From Pseudomonadota bacterium (GTDB lineage: Bacteria > Pseudomonadota > Gammaproteobacteria > Burkholderiales > SG8-39): a stretch of 40,413 nt of DNA. The translations under genes and the position numbers were made by a program. Within the stretch, counting starts at the first letter, position 1. The number at the start of each line of letters is the position of its first letter. The DNA lies in the NCBI GenBank assembly GCA_947455195.1, contig CANGMI010000011.1:1-40413 (forward strand). Direction: 5' to 3'. Below, in pieces: positions 1 to 8,665 of the stretch. The notes below the pieces were generated by a model that was not told the origin of the DNA, made no database searches, and saw nothing but the letters and a program-made list of their open reading frames with translations.

Positions 1-102
1 CGCGCTGGAACCACTCCTTCCCATCCCGAACAGGACCGTGAAACGGCGCAGCGCCGATGATAGTGCGGTGTAGCCCGTGCGAAAGTAGGTCACTGCCAGG
101 CT
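1..102 (+). rRNA. rrf: 5S ribosomal RNA, 3' portion (5' end outside window)
   Basis: The opening bases match the conserved core and 3' half of a proteobacterial 5S rRNA: the CCATCCCGAACAGGACCGTG loop B/C region, then GCGCCGATGATAGTGCGG, then GAAAGTAGGTCA near the 3' end. The 5' strand of helix I is missing, so the gene is cut by the window edge. The 3' end near position 102 is estimated from the helix I sequence GCCAGGCT. It is followed within about 15 bases by a strong terminator, so this is the end of an rRNA operon whose 16S and 23S genes lie upstream. Confidence 0.95.
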
Positions 103-112
103 AGCTTCAACG

Positions 113-148
113 AAAAACCCCGATCAGCACTGATCGGGGTTTTTTTTT
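113..148. terminator. Bidirectional intrinsic terminator
   Basis: A perfect inverted repeat (CCCCGATCAG at 118-127 and CTGATCGGGG at 130-139) is preceded by five A and followed by nine T. On the plus strand it ends the rRNA operon. On the minus strand the hairpin is followed by five T, so it can also stop transcription from the leftward CBS-domain gene. The innermost pair probably opens to give a four-base loop. Confidence 0.93.
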
Positions 149-217
149 GTCCCTCGCGTGACACCCGGGACGACAATACTCGACAACGGAAATTGCGCCG
201 GCGTCCGCACACTCGGC

Positions 218-661
218 TCAGACGGGCGTGCCCTTGATGTAAGTCTCGAGGAAGTTGATCTGCTGTGCCATCTGGCGCATCGTGTCCTTCACGATATCGC
301 CGATCGAGACGACCCCGACCACCTTGCCATCCTCCAGAACCGGAAGATGGCGGAAATTGCGGGTAGCCATCAGGCCCATGCAGGCTTCAAGCGGGTCCGT
401 CAGTTTGACGGTCATCGGCTTGGCCGTCATGATCTCGCTGACGCACACGCGCGTGGCATCGAGTCCGGGCAGGAGCACCTTGATGGCACAGTCGCCCTGC
501 GTCACGATGCCCTCGAGTTGGTCGCCCGCCATCACCAGCACGGCACGAACCCGCTTGTTGCGCATTTGCTGGAGCGCCGTGACGACACGGTCGTCGGGGT
601 TGACGCTGACGACAACAAAGGGCTGGGGTTTCTGGTCGAGGCAATACTTGACGGTTGTCAC
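218..661 (-). CDS. CBS-domain pair protein
   Basis: The 147-residue protein consists almost entirely of two CBS domains, at about residues 12-63 and 78-130. The second ends in the typical HLPVLEDGKVVGVVSIGDIV pattern. CBS pairs bind adenine nucleotides such as AMP, ATP or SAM and act as energy or ligand sensors; here no catalytic domain is attached, so a stand-alone regulatory role is likely. No signal peptide or membrane segment is seen, so it should be cytoplasmic. The start is a GTG (659-661), with an AGGA further upstream than usual. It is the last gene of the leftward block and shares the bidirectional terminator with the 5S gene. About 120 bases separate it from the permease gene upstream, so it may have its own promoter. 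The partner protein cannot be told from sequence. Confidence 0.9.
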   Translation of the reverse strand: MTTVKYCLDQKPQPFVVVSVNPDDRVVTALQQMRNKRVRAVLVMAGDQLEGIVTQGDCAIKVLLPGLDATRVCVSEIMTAKPMTVKLTDPLEACMGLMATRNFRHLPVLEDGKVVGVVSIGDIVKDTMRQMAQQINFLETYIKGTPV

Positions 662-782
662 GGCGAAGATATCCTGATATCGGCTTGTCTACACGTCCGG
701 ATGAACGTGGACTCACTAAGATTACACCTGCCCGGGCGACAAAACTGCGTGTACGGCATGCATGCTGCGCGTCCCGTCATGC

Positions 783-1859
783 TCAACCGTCCGCAGCGGG
801 ATCAGCCGGTTCGTGCAGCCACGCTTCGAGGAGCGTCCATGTTACGGCCAGACAGACTGGCCCGACGAAGAGTCCAACCAGGCCGAAGGTGAGCAGACCG
901 CCGATGACGCCGGCGAAAATGACGAGCAGCGGCAGATTACCGGCCCCTCGCCGGATGAGGAGAGGCCGCATCACGTTGTCCATGGTCGCAATCATGGCGC
1001 TCCAGGCGAGCAGCGCCACCGCCCAGCCCGGCTGCCCCTGCCAGTACAGCCACACGGCAGCAGGCACAAGAACGACAAGCGGACCGATCTGGGCCACACA
1101 GGCCACAAACGTGACTGCGGTGAGCAGCGGCGTGTAAGGGATACCGCTAACCGCCAGGCCCACGCAGGCAAGCAGAGACTGCGCCAGGGCCGTCATGCCA
1201 ACGCCCAACGCCACGCCGCGAATGGCCTGACCCGCAAGTCGAACGAGTCGCTCACCCTGCGGCCCACCCAGCCGACGCCCGGCCGCGAATGCCTGACCGA
1301 CGGCAGCCTCACCCTGCGTGTACAGCAGGGCGCACAAGCCGATCGTGACCAGACCTTGCACCAGCACGTAACTCAATCCGCCCAGCTCCGACAGCAGCCA
1401 GCGCGCGATGTTGCCGGCAAAGGGCGCGACCTTCACCGCGAGCTCGCGAGATCCCAGTTGCACCGCGTCGTTCCATGCTGCGCCCAGAGGTTCACCGATG
1501 ACGGGTAGCGCAGCAAGCCACGCCGGTGCGGTTGGCAGCTCGAGTCCATCCAGACTGCGCACGAGGGCGAGCACGCGCTGCATGTTTTGCAGGATCTGCG
1601 CAAGCCCGAAAACGAACGGCACGAGGAAGAAGATCAGCAAGACGACCGTCATGATGGCGCTGGCCGCGTGGCGGCTGCCCCCCAGATGCCGCTGCAGACC
1701 GAGCAGCACTGGCCAGGTGGACACGGCCAGAAGCACGGCCCACAGGCTGGCGACCCAGAACGGATGCAGAACCCAGAGCGAACACGCCAGCAAGGCCCCG
1801 ATCGCGAGCACGCCCGCAATCAGCCTTACGGTCCCGGCGATGGACACGTGTGCGCTCAT
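783..1859 (-). CDS. AI-2E family transporter (YdiK/PerM-like permease)
   Basis: The 358-residue protein is strongly hydrophobic, with about seven to eight membrane segments and a soluble stretch between roughly residues 95 and 150. The C-terminal half carries hallmarks of the AI-2E/PerM family: a QIGPLVVLVPAAVWLYWQGQ-like segment, a DNVMRPLLI motif and a final LLTFGLVGLFVGPVCLA helix pair. Family members have been linked to autoinducer-2 export, Na+/H+ antiport or general permease roles; the substrate here is unknown. The ATG at 1859 is chosen because it overlaps the stop of the upstream kinase gene as ATGA, which implies translational coupling. An in-frame ATG at 1943 would lie inside the kinase gene and is unlikely. 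Pairing of this family with a Ser/Thr kinase is unusual and may mean the permease is controlled by phosphorylation, which is inference. Confidence 0.85.
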   Translation of the reverse strand: MSAHVSIAGTVRLIAGVLAIGALLACSLWVLHPFWVASLWAVLLAVSTWPVLLGLQRHLGGSRHAASAIMTVVLLIFFLVPFVFGLAQILQNMQRVLALVRSLDGLELPTAPAWLAALPVIGEPLGAAWNDAVQLGSRELAVKVAPFAGNIARWLLSELGGLSYVLVQGLVTIGLCALLYTQGEAAVGQAFAAGRRLGGPQGERLVRLAGQAIRGVALGVGMTALAQSLLACVGLAVSGIPYTPLLTAVTFVACVAQIGPLVVLVPAAVWLYWQGQPGWAVALLAWSAMIATMDNVMRPLLIRRGAGNLPLLVIFAGVIGGLLTFGLVGLFVGPVCLAVTWTLLEAWLHEPADPAADG

Positions 1860-3853
1860 CGGATGCAGTCCCGCTCGTAACGGATCAGTTCCTCGTCGGA
1901 AATGGGCAGGCTCTCGGCGGCACGCTGCAAGACCGACGCACACATCGAGGGCGCATCGTCGGCCGCTGCCGCGAGGGCCGTTCCCGCAACGATGACTGAC
2001 TCACCGGCCCGGGTGCCGGTTTCGGCACCGGCAACCGGCGCTGAAGCCCCCGGATTTGACGGTGACGTCGCGGCTGGCAGACCCGAGTCGGCGCCGGGTA
2101 GCCAGCGCTCCGGTACCAGCCAGAGTGCCGATGCCAGGGTGAAACAGCAGACCAACCCGATCCACCCAAGCGTCGAGCGCAGACCGGCATGGCGCCGCAG
2201 CGCCGACCCCGGCGAGGGCACGGGACTAACCGTACCCGGCTCGCTCCGACCCTCAGGCGTTACAACCTCGTCCGGGCGGCTCGACTCGTCCTTGTCGGTC
2301 AGGTGACGCATCTGCCGCGTCGTCTCTCCGGCCATGTCGACCGGTGGATGGGTATACAGCGAGGCCGGCGCCGCCTGTGCCTCCGGGGCTCCAGCATCGA
2401 AAAATCGACTGGGTTCGCCGGCCGCACTGGTCCGACCTTGCCCGCCAGCCGCCGCTCCTGTGCGGGTTGCATTCGAATCCGCCCGGCGGGTACCGAGCGG
2501 GTTGGGCGTACTCGCGGGTGCAGTCCCGCTGCCCGCGGCAGCCTCGAATGGCATGAAGGCCGTGCGGCCCAGCACGCGTGAAGTCGCACTGGAAAAGTCG
2601 AGATTCAGCGCGCTTGGCGCCCCGGTTGCGGAGGCCAGCGTGTTCGTGCCCGGCAGACTCGAGGCGAAAGCCGCTGGCGCGCCGGTCTCACCCTCTCCCG
2701 ACCGCCACCCGCTGGCACCGGCCCCGGCATCCTTGCGAGCGCCCGGCGTCGCCGTGCCCGCACTGGCGCTACCGCCGGGTCCGCCCGCGGGCACGCCGGA
2801 AGGCCCGGCGGGACGTGCTTCTTCATAATCGACCAGCGCGAGACGACTACCCGCGCCACCGGAGCCTTCTTGCAAGTTGTCGCCCAGGATCGCTCGCCAG
2901 AGCGAGATCGACTGCGGACGATGTTCCGGTCGGATGGCAAGCCCGGCGTCGATCGCACTCAGGAGCTGATCGGTATAGCGACCCCGCCCGATCGTTATCA
3001 GCGCCGGCATCGGGTCGCGCAGCAAGCGCGTCGGCGCCGCTGCCGGCGGGCTTCCGGCAATCAGGTGATAGAGGACCGCGGCAAGACCGTAGATATCGGT
3101 CCAAGGCCCCTGCTTGGCAGCGATATCGCCGATTTCGCCATACTGCTCGATGGGCGCATAGCCGGGCTTCACGAAGGCGGTCAGCTTTTGCGTCGCGTTG
3201 CCGATCACGTGTCGAGCCGCGCCGAAGTCGAGGAGCACGGGTTTCTGGCCGTCTTCGGACAAGAGGATGTTGTCGGGTGCAAGATCGCGGTGATAGCACT
3301 GAACGGCGTGAAGGGTGTCGAGCGCTCCCAGAACGGGTGCGAGAAAGTGCTTCCGAAGCCACACTTCGTCATCGCAGGGGAGGGGCTCGCGCCGTGCCTT
3401 CGCGTTGATCCAGTCACTGAGGAGGGCGCCACGATAGAACGGCATCACGATGTAGGCGGTGCCGTTGTCCTCCCAGAATTGATAGACCCGCACCACCGTC
3501 GGCAAATCGAACTGCGCCAGCAGGCGTGCCTCGTTCACGAAGCTGCGCAGCCCCAGATCGTATGTCTCGCGCGCACCTTGTCGAACTTGAACCGCAAGAC
3601 CCTGGGTTCGCACGGCGAGCGAGGCGGGCATGAATTCCTTGAGCGCCACCAGCCGCCCGAGGGTGTGATCCTGAGCCAGGTAGACGATGCCGAATCCGCC
3701 TTCGCCGACGACATTGAGCACCTCGAACTCGCGCAGGCGAGTACCGATGGGGAGCGCATTGCCGCGGGTAGCCGCGGCAGCTTCGCTGCCCGGCGACATC
3801 GGTGCGGTCGGTGGCATGGGGTCGGTCATCGAGGGGCCCGTCTTTGTGGACAT
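1856..3853 (-). CDS. Membrane-anchored Hanks-type serine/threonine protein kinase
   Basis: The 665-residue protein has an N-terminal kinase domain (about 40-330). Visible motifs are the glycine loop GEGGFGIVY (50-58), the VALK lysine K72, the catalytic loop HRDLAPDN (188-195), the DFG triad (209-211) and a GYAPIEQY activation segment in place of the usual APE. The catalytic-loop lysine is replaced by alanine, a variant known among proteobacterial kinases. A long Ala/Gly/Pro/Ser-rich linker (about 330-555) leads to one transmembrane helix (about 562-581) and a short C-terminal tail, expected to be periplasmic. The start at 3853 is supported by GAGGGA ten bases upstream; ATG 3829 is an alternative. 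It lies 57 bases after the transporter fusion gene and overlaps the AI-2E permease gene, so it may be read from the transporter promoter. Targets are unknown. Confidence 0.92.
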   Translation of the reverse strand: MSTKTGPSMTDPMPPTAPMSPGSEAAAATRGNALPIGTRLREFEVLNVVGEGGFGIVYLAQDHTLGRLVALKEFMPASLAVRTQGLAVQVRQGARETYDLGLRSFVNEARLLAQFDLPTVVRVYQFWEDNGTAYIVMPFYRGALLSDWINAKARREPLPCDDEVWLRKHFLAPVLGALDTLHAVQCYHRDLAPDNILLSEDGQKPVLLDFGAARHVIGNATQKLTAFVKPGYAPIEQYGEIGDIAAKQGPWTDIYGLAAVLYHLIAGSPPAAAPTRLLRDPMPALITIGRGRYTDQLLSAIDAGLAIRPEHRPQSISLWRAILGDNLQEGSGGAGSRLALVDYEEARPAGPSGVPAGGPGGSASAGTATPGARKDAGAGASGWRSGEGETGAPAAFASSLPGTNTLASATGAPSALNLDFSSATSRVLGRTAFMPFEAAAGSGTAPASTPNPLGTRRADSNATRTGAAAGGQGRTSAAGEPSRFFDAGAPEAQAAPASLYTHPPVDMAGETTRQMRHLTDKDESSRPDEVVTPEGRSEPGTVSPVPSPGSALRRHAGLRSTLGWIGLVCCFTLASALWLVPERWLPGADSGLPAATSPSNPGASAPVAGAETGTRAGESVIVAGTALAAAADDAPSMCASVLQRAAESLPISDEELIRYERDCIR

Positions 3854-3910
3854 GATACCGCGTCCCTCATTCGGCCAGTACGCCTGCCTCGAGGCACATG
3901 CGACCGGAGA

Positions 3911-6499
3911 TCACGTCGGGTCGAAGTAGGCCTCTTCGAGTTGCGTAAGGTCATTCAGTTCCGCGCTGCGCAGGCGCGCCGTGATGCGCCCCTGTGACAT
4001 GACGTGGACGTCATCGGAGAGCGGCACCGCCAGATGCGCCATCTGGTCGGCCACGACAAGCGTCAGTCCTCGTCCGGCAAGGGCCGATAGCGACTCGAAC
4101 AGCTCGCGTGCGATCGAGGGTGCAAGCCCGAGCGTAGGCTCGTCGAGCAGTAGCAGTGACGGATCGGCTGCGAGCCCGCGCGCCAGAGCAAGCATCTGCT
4201 GCTCGCCGCCGGAGAGAAGTCCGGCTGGCCTGTGCCGCAGCCCGATCAGACGCGGAAACGCTTCGAGCAGGAGGTGCAGTTCGGCCTCCCCGATACCGCC
4301 GCGTGCGGTGGCGCCCAGACGCAGGTTGTCCTCGACGCTCATCTCGGCAAAGACCTGCCTGCCCTCGGGGACAAGCACCAGGCCGCGCCGTGCGCGTTCG
4401 AAGGCCGGCAACGCAGTGACGGCCTCACCCCGGAATACCACCGCGCCCCGCGTGGCGCCGACCAGACCGCTCAGGGCTTTCATGAGCGTCGACTTGCCAG
4501 CGCCATTGGGCCCGAGAATGGCGGTGACCGAACCGGTGGTCAGGCGAAGGTCGATACCGTCCAGGACCGGCAGCTTGCCATAGCCGGCATCGAGACCCGT
4601 CACGCCGAGCCAGGTCTCTGTCGATGAAGCGTCGCCGTTCGCGCCCGACGTGCCTCGAACACGCTTGAACGCACTGCCCTCGCCGAGGTAAGCCTGCCGT
4701 ACTCGCGGGTCGTCGGCAATGTACGCGCTGCTTCCGTGCGCCAGTGGGCGCCCTCCATCGAGTACATGTATCGTCGACGACGCAGTCATCACGACACTCA
4801 TGTCGTGCTCGATCAGAAAGACGCCTGTCCCGTGGCCGGCAATACGTCGCAGAACGTCGACGAACACGACCTTTTCGCTGCGCGACAACCCCGCGGCAGG
4901 TTCGTCGAGGAGGAGCACCTGCGGACGCATCGCGAGCGCTCGCGCCAGCTCGACAAGGCGGCGGTCGACATGCGGTAGCGAACTGGCTGCGGCGTAAAGG
5001 GACCCGCTGTAGCCCACCTCGTGCAACAAGGCGGCCGCGAGCGCATGCGTGCCGACAGGCTCACCCACCGTCGCGCCGTCAGGTGGGCATCCCCTGCGCC
5101 AGGCTGCGAGAGCCTGCCTGATGCGGGCGCCAGGCCATTGCAGCGCTGCGGTGGTCAGCCTTCCCCGGGCAAGGCCGGTGCAGACGTTCTCAATCACGCT
5201 CAGTTCGTCGAACAACTGCGTGGTCTGGAAGGTTCGAACGATCCCGGCCCGCGCTCGCTCGTGCATGGCCATGCCGGTGAGCGGTTGCCTGCCCAGCACG
5301 ATGGTGCCGCCGTCAGCGGCATAAAAGCCGCAGGCCAGGTTGATGAAAGTCGTCTTGCCCGCGCCGTTCGGACCGATGAGTGCCGTGATCTGGCCGGGCG
5401 GGATGTCGATGGACACGCCCTCGATGGCCGTGTTGCCCCCGAAGCGTTTCCCGAGTCCCTCGCAGTGCAGGGTGGCAGCCATCCGTGACCCGACCCATTC
5501 GGCCACCTGGCGTGCCGAATCGGCGCGATCGGGCGCGGATTGCAGGGCGCCGGCGGCCGAGGGCACAGTCTGGGCATCCGACCGCCGCAACAGGCCTGCC
5601 AGGCCATGCGGCAGCAGGCGCAGCACGATGAACAGCAACACCCCGAAGAAGAGCAGGCGATACTCGGCGAGGCCGGACAGCAGCTCGGGCAGCAGCACGA
5701 CGATTGCCGATCCGAGGATCGGGCCCAGGGCGTGGCCTTCGCCCCCGACCAGGACGACCAGTACGAAGGTGATGGAGAGGAAAAACGGAAATGATTCCGG
5801 GCTGATGAAGCTGGTCGAGGATGCGAACAGCGCCCCTGCGAGGCCTGTCACCGCTGCCGACAGTCCGAAGGCGATGGCTCTCACGAGCACCAGGTCGACC
5901 CCGACCGAGCGGGCGGCCACCTCGGAATTGCGGGTTGCGCGCATCAGCAATCCGAGTCGACTGTTGCGCAGCCAGCTGAAGGCCGGTACGGCGGCAAAAG
6001 CGAGGCCGACCTCGAGCACTGTCAGTGCCCGCGACGACAGGGGCTCTCCGAACGGTGCGGGACGTCCGATGCCCGATAGCCCGTTCCACCCTCCGGTAAG
6101 ATCCTTCCAGTCGGCAATGCCTTGCTCCACGACGAAACCGAACGCGATGGTGATCATCGCCAGGTAAGGCCCGCGCACCCTAAGGGCAGGAATGGAAAGG
6201 GCGACACCTGCCAGCCCGGTCAGCGCCATGCCGATGACGCTCGCAGCGCCATACCCGATGTCGAGCCGTGTCGCGATCAGGGTCGGCAGATAGGCACCCA
6301 GAGCGAGAAAGCCGGCGTGACCGAGCGACAGTTGCCCGGTGAGTCCGAGCATGATGTTGAGCCCGACCCCAACCATCGCACCGGTGGCTGCCACTCCGAG
6401 GACGTAGATCTGATAGTCGTTACCGAACGCTGCGCCTGCCAGCGCAGCGACACAGAGGGCGCACCCGACCAGGGTCCCGGCATCGAGGCGTCGGATCAT
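3911..6499 (-). CDS. LivM-LivG-LivF fusion: ABC permease joined to two ATPases (branched-chain amino acid/amide type)
   Basis: This 862-residue protein joins three subunits normally encoded separately. Residues 1 to about 305 are a LivM permease (GLNIMLGLTGQLSLGHAGF near 46-64; RVRGPYLAMITIAFGFVVEQ at 107-126). After a polar linker (305-340) comes a LivG-like ATPase with Walker A GPNGAGKT (376-383), Walker B LLLDEPAAG (529-537) and IEHDM. A second linker leads to a LivF-like ATPase (about 628-862) with Walker A GPNGAGKS (663-670), signature LSGGEQQ (762-768) and Walker B LLLLDEPTLGL. The LivG half has a degenerate signature, LPHVD. The reading frame is open across both junctions with no frameshift. 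ATG 6499 overlaps the livH stop as ATGA; an upstream in-frame extension would lie inside livH. With LivH and the binding protein it forms a full HAAT-type importer at the inner membrane. Substrate unknown. Confidence 0.95.
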   Translation of the reverse strand: MIRRLDAGTLVGCALCVAALAGAAFGNDYQIYVLGVAATGAMVGVGLNIMLGLTGQLSLGHAGFLALGAYLPTLIATRLDIGYGAASVIGMALTGLAGVALSIPALRVRGPYLAMITIAFGFVVEQGIADWKDLTGGWNGLSGIGRPAPFGEPLSSRALTVLEVGLAFAAVPAFSWLRNSRLGLLMRATRNSEVAARSVGVDLVLVRAIAFGLSAAVTGLAGALFASSTSFISPESFPFFLSITFVLVVLVGGEGHALGPILGSAIVVLLPELLSGLAEYRLLFFGVLLFIVLRLLPHGLAGLLRRSDAQTVPSAAGALQSAPDRADSARQVAEWVGSRMAATLHCEGLGKRFGGNTAIEGVSIDIPPGQITALIGPNGAGKTTFINLACGFYAADGGTIVLGRQPLTGMAMHERARAGIVRTFQTTQLFDELSVIENVCTGLARGRLTTAALQWPGARIRQALAAWRRGCPPDGATVGEPVGTHALAAALLHEVGYSGSLYAAASSLPHVDRRLVELARALAMRPQVLLLDEPAAGLSRSEKVVFVDVLRRIAGHGTGVFLIEHDMSVVMTASSTIHVLDGGRPLAHGSSAYIADDPRVRQAYLGEGSAFKRVRGTSGANGDASSTETWLGVTGLDAGYGKLPVLDGIDLRLTTGSVTAILGPNGAGKSTLMKALSGLVGATRGAVVFRGEAVTALPAFERARRGLVLVPEGRQVFAEMSVEDNLRLGATARGGIGEAELHLLLEAFPRLIGLRHRPAGLLSGGEQQMLALARGLAADPSLLLLDEPTLGLAPSIARELFESLSALAGRGLTLVVADQMAHLAVPLSDDVHVMSQGRITARLRSAELNDLTQLEEAYFDPT

Positions 6500-7377
6500 A
6501 CCTTCTGCGCCACTGCACGGCCGAAAAGCCCGATCGGGCGAAGCGCCAGTACTGCGATGACCAGCAGGAAGGCGATGAGTTGCGCGTAGGTCGACCCAGC
6601 CCAGGCGACGATGACTGCCTCGGCAAGCCCGAGAACGAGCCCGCCCAGCATGACTGACCAGGCGCCACCGATACCGCCCAGGATGGCGGCGGCAAAGGCC
6701 TTGATGCCGAACATCGTGCCCATGCCGGCCGAAACCGTGTAGAGCGGTGCGATGAGGACGCCGGCGATGCCGGCAAGTGCGCCGGAAAGAGCGTAGCTCA
6801 GTGCGATGATCCGTGCCGGATCGACGCCCATGAGCTGCGCGGCGGCCGGGTTGAGCGCCACTGCGCGCAGTTCGCGCCCGACCCGAGTGCTCCGAACGAT
6901 GCTCGACAGGAGGGCGGCGATGAGCAGACCTGCCACCGGAATGAGGATCTGCAGGGCCGTGATGCGCAGGCCACCCAGATCGAATCCGACGTCGTTCAGC
7001 GAGTTGCGCAGCCCGCGTGGATCGCGCCCGAACGTGAACAGCACGATGTTCTCCATCACCAGGCCGACCGCAATCGTGGCCATCAGCCATGACTCCGAGC
7101 CGCGTCTCACGAAAGGACGCACGGCGAGGCGCTCCACCAGCAGGCCGAACACGGCACAGGCTCCGACGGCAGCGAGACTGGCCGCCCAGACAGGCCAGTG
7201 AAGCTGGTTCGTCAGCGCGAACACCAGCACAGCCCCGATCATCAGCGGCACGCCCTGTGCGAAGTTCACCGTGCGCGAGGCGGCATAGGTCACGTAGTAA
7301 CCCAATGCCACCAGGCCGTACATGCACCCCAGCCCGGTGCCGGTGATGAGCGCCGACCCCAACGCAATACGATCCAT
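6496..7377 (-). CDS. livH: LivH-type branched-chain amino acid/amide ABC permease
   Basis: The 293-residue integral membrane protein has about eight hydrophobic segments and typical LivH features: GLVALGYYVTYAASRTVNFA near residues 22-41, the central GRELRAVALNPAAAQLMGVD cytoplasmic loop that contacts the ATPases, and a GIKAFAAAILGGIGG segment near residue 225. It should pair with the LivM part of the next gene to form the translocation pore for an amino acid, amide or related small solute. It starts 39 bases after the binding-protein gene and its TGA overlaps the next ATG, so the three genes form one operon. The ribosome site before ATG 7377 is weak. The family assignment is sure; the substrate is not. 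Confidence 0.93.
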   Translation of the reverse strand: MDRIALGSALITGTGLGCMYGLVALGYYVTYAASRTVNFAQGVPLMIGAVLVFALTNQLHWPVWAASLAAVGACAVFGLLVERLAVRPFVRRGSESWLMATIAVGLVMENIVLFTFGRDPRGLRNSLNDVGFDLGGLRITALQILIPVAGLLIAALLSSIVRSTRVGRELRAVALNPAAAQLMGVDPARIIALSYALSGALAGIAGVLIAPLYTVSAGMGTMFGIKAFAAAILGGIGGAWSVMLGGLVLGLAEAVIVAWAGSTYAQLIAFLLVIAVLALRPIGLFGRAVAQKV

Positions 7378-7416
7378 CTCAGCGCTCGGTGCGGACCACG
7401 TTCAGACGATCGATGT

Positions 7417-8586
7417 TCACTTCACCGGAACGATGCGCGAGCCCTCGTACTGCACCATCACGTAGTCTTCGGGCGCGAGTCCCTCGTGATCGGTGGCCGA
7501 GAAGGGACGCTTGTAGGTCTTGATGAGCCCGACATACTGGTCGATGTCCTCCATGGCCTTGCGGATTGCATCGCCCTCGGTCGACTTCGCACGTTCGATC
7601 GCGATGCCCAGCAAGCGCATGGCGTCGTACGCATTGGCAGTGCCCACCGGTGCAATCACGTCGGCGGGTCCCTTCACGCCATAACGGCTCGACAGCTCTG
7701 CCATGACGGCCTTGCCGGTTTCGTTGGGAGGGGCGAAGAAGCTGTAGGTCTGCACGAAGTGCGCGTCACTGGCGCTCGGACCCACGAGTTCGTCGAAGCG
7801 TCCCCCCGAGATCCCCCAATGAGACACGACCGGCACCTTCCAGCCCATGCGCTCGCGTGATTTCATCATCTGTGCGCCGGGGGCCGCGTTGGCGACCAGA
7901 ATCAGCGCATCGGCGCCGGCGTTGCGCAACCGCGACAACTGCGGCGTCACGTCGACGTCGTTCATCTCGATCTTCTCGACGCCGGCCAACTCGACCTTGG
8001 CCGCGGCCGCGGCTGCACGCAAGCCCTTGTCGTTCGATTCACCCCAGGCATTGTTCACCAGCACGAGTCCGGGCTTCTTCGCGCCGAAGCGGCTGCTCGC
8101 GTAGCGCACCAGTGCGATGTCCACCAGATCGTCCTGTGCCGAGACACGGAACACGTAATTGGGGTTCGCGCCGTTGACCGTGATACCGGTACCGGCGGCC
8201 CAGACCGAGATGAACGGTGTCCTGGACTGGTTGGCGATCGGTGTGATCGCAAGCGAAACCGGGGTGTCGATGCCCCCGAAGAGTGCACTCACCTTTTCGC
8301 TCGAGATCAGTTCGCGAGCCGCCGCGACCCCCTTGGGTGGGCTTGACTCATCGTCACGGCGCACCAGCACGACCTTGCGTCCGAGGAGGCCGCCGCGGGC
8401 GTTGATCTGTTCGATGGCGATGGTGAGCCCGCGGGTGATCGCCTCGCCCGACTGGGCCGATTGCCCGGTCAGCGCAGCAACGAGTCCGACCTTGATGTCC
8501 TGGGCCATGGCAACCGGGGTGAGCAGGCCGGCGGCCAGCGCGAACCCCACGGTGCGAAGTCTGAAGGTCGAAAAAGCGGTACGCAT
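7417..8586 (-). CDS. Periplasmic substrate-binding protein of LivK/HAAT ABC transporter
   Basis: The 389-residue product begins with a Sec signal peptide (MRTAFSTFRLRT, a hydrophobic core, then AMA-Q at about residue 28). The mature protein follows the LivK/type I periplasmic binding fold: IKVGLVAALTGQSAQSGEA, then GLTIAIEQINARGGLLGRKV, then DDESSPPKGVAAARELI. It should capture the ligand and deliver it to LivH and the LivMGF fusion encoded just downstream. ATG 8586 is preferred because of GGAG eight bases upstream and because it gives a proper signal peptide; in-frame ATG codons further upstream do not. The gene is divergent from the 2OG-oxygenase gene, with a nested inverted repeat between them. 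The ligand could be an amino acid, amide, urea-like compound or aromatic acid and cannot be chosen from sequence. Confidence 0.93.
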   Translation of the reverse strand: MRTAFSTFRLRTVGFALAAGLLTPVAMAQDIKVGLVAALTGQSAQSGEAITRGLTIAIEQINARGGLLGRKVVLVRRDDESSPPKGVAAARELISSEKVSALFGGIDTPVSLAITPIANQSRTPFISVWAAGTGITVNGANPNYVFRVSAQDDLVDIALVRYASSRFGAKKPGLVLVNNAWGESNDKGLRAAAAAAKVELAGVEKIEMNDVDVTPQLSRLRNAGADALILVANAAPGAQMMKSRERMGWKVPVVSHWGISGGRFDELVGPSASDAHFVQTYSFFAPPNETGKAVMAELSSRYGVKGPADVIAPVGTANAYDAMRLLGIAIERAKSTEGDAIRKAMEDIDQYVGLIKTYKRPFSATDHEGLAPEDYVMVQYEGSRIVPVK

Positions 8587-8665
8587 GTCGGAATCTCCGG
8601 AAGGCATCACGATAGATGACCCTCGTGAAGCAATCGCCGTGCCGACCGCCTGATCGGCGGGGCGC

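Noticed and set aside
3885-3896. Perfect 12-bp palindrome TGCCTCGAGGCA in the gap between the transporter fusion and kinase genes
   Set aside because: Short, single occurrence, no T tract and no known operator match; a chance palindrome is plausible in GC-rich DNA.
6500-7327. In-frame upstream extension of the LivMGF fusion to a 1138-residue product
   Set aside because: The extra 276 residues are an alternate frame of livH, are rich in Arg and lack membrane segments; ATG 6499 with ATGA overlap is the natural start.
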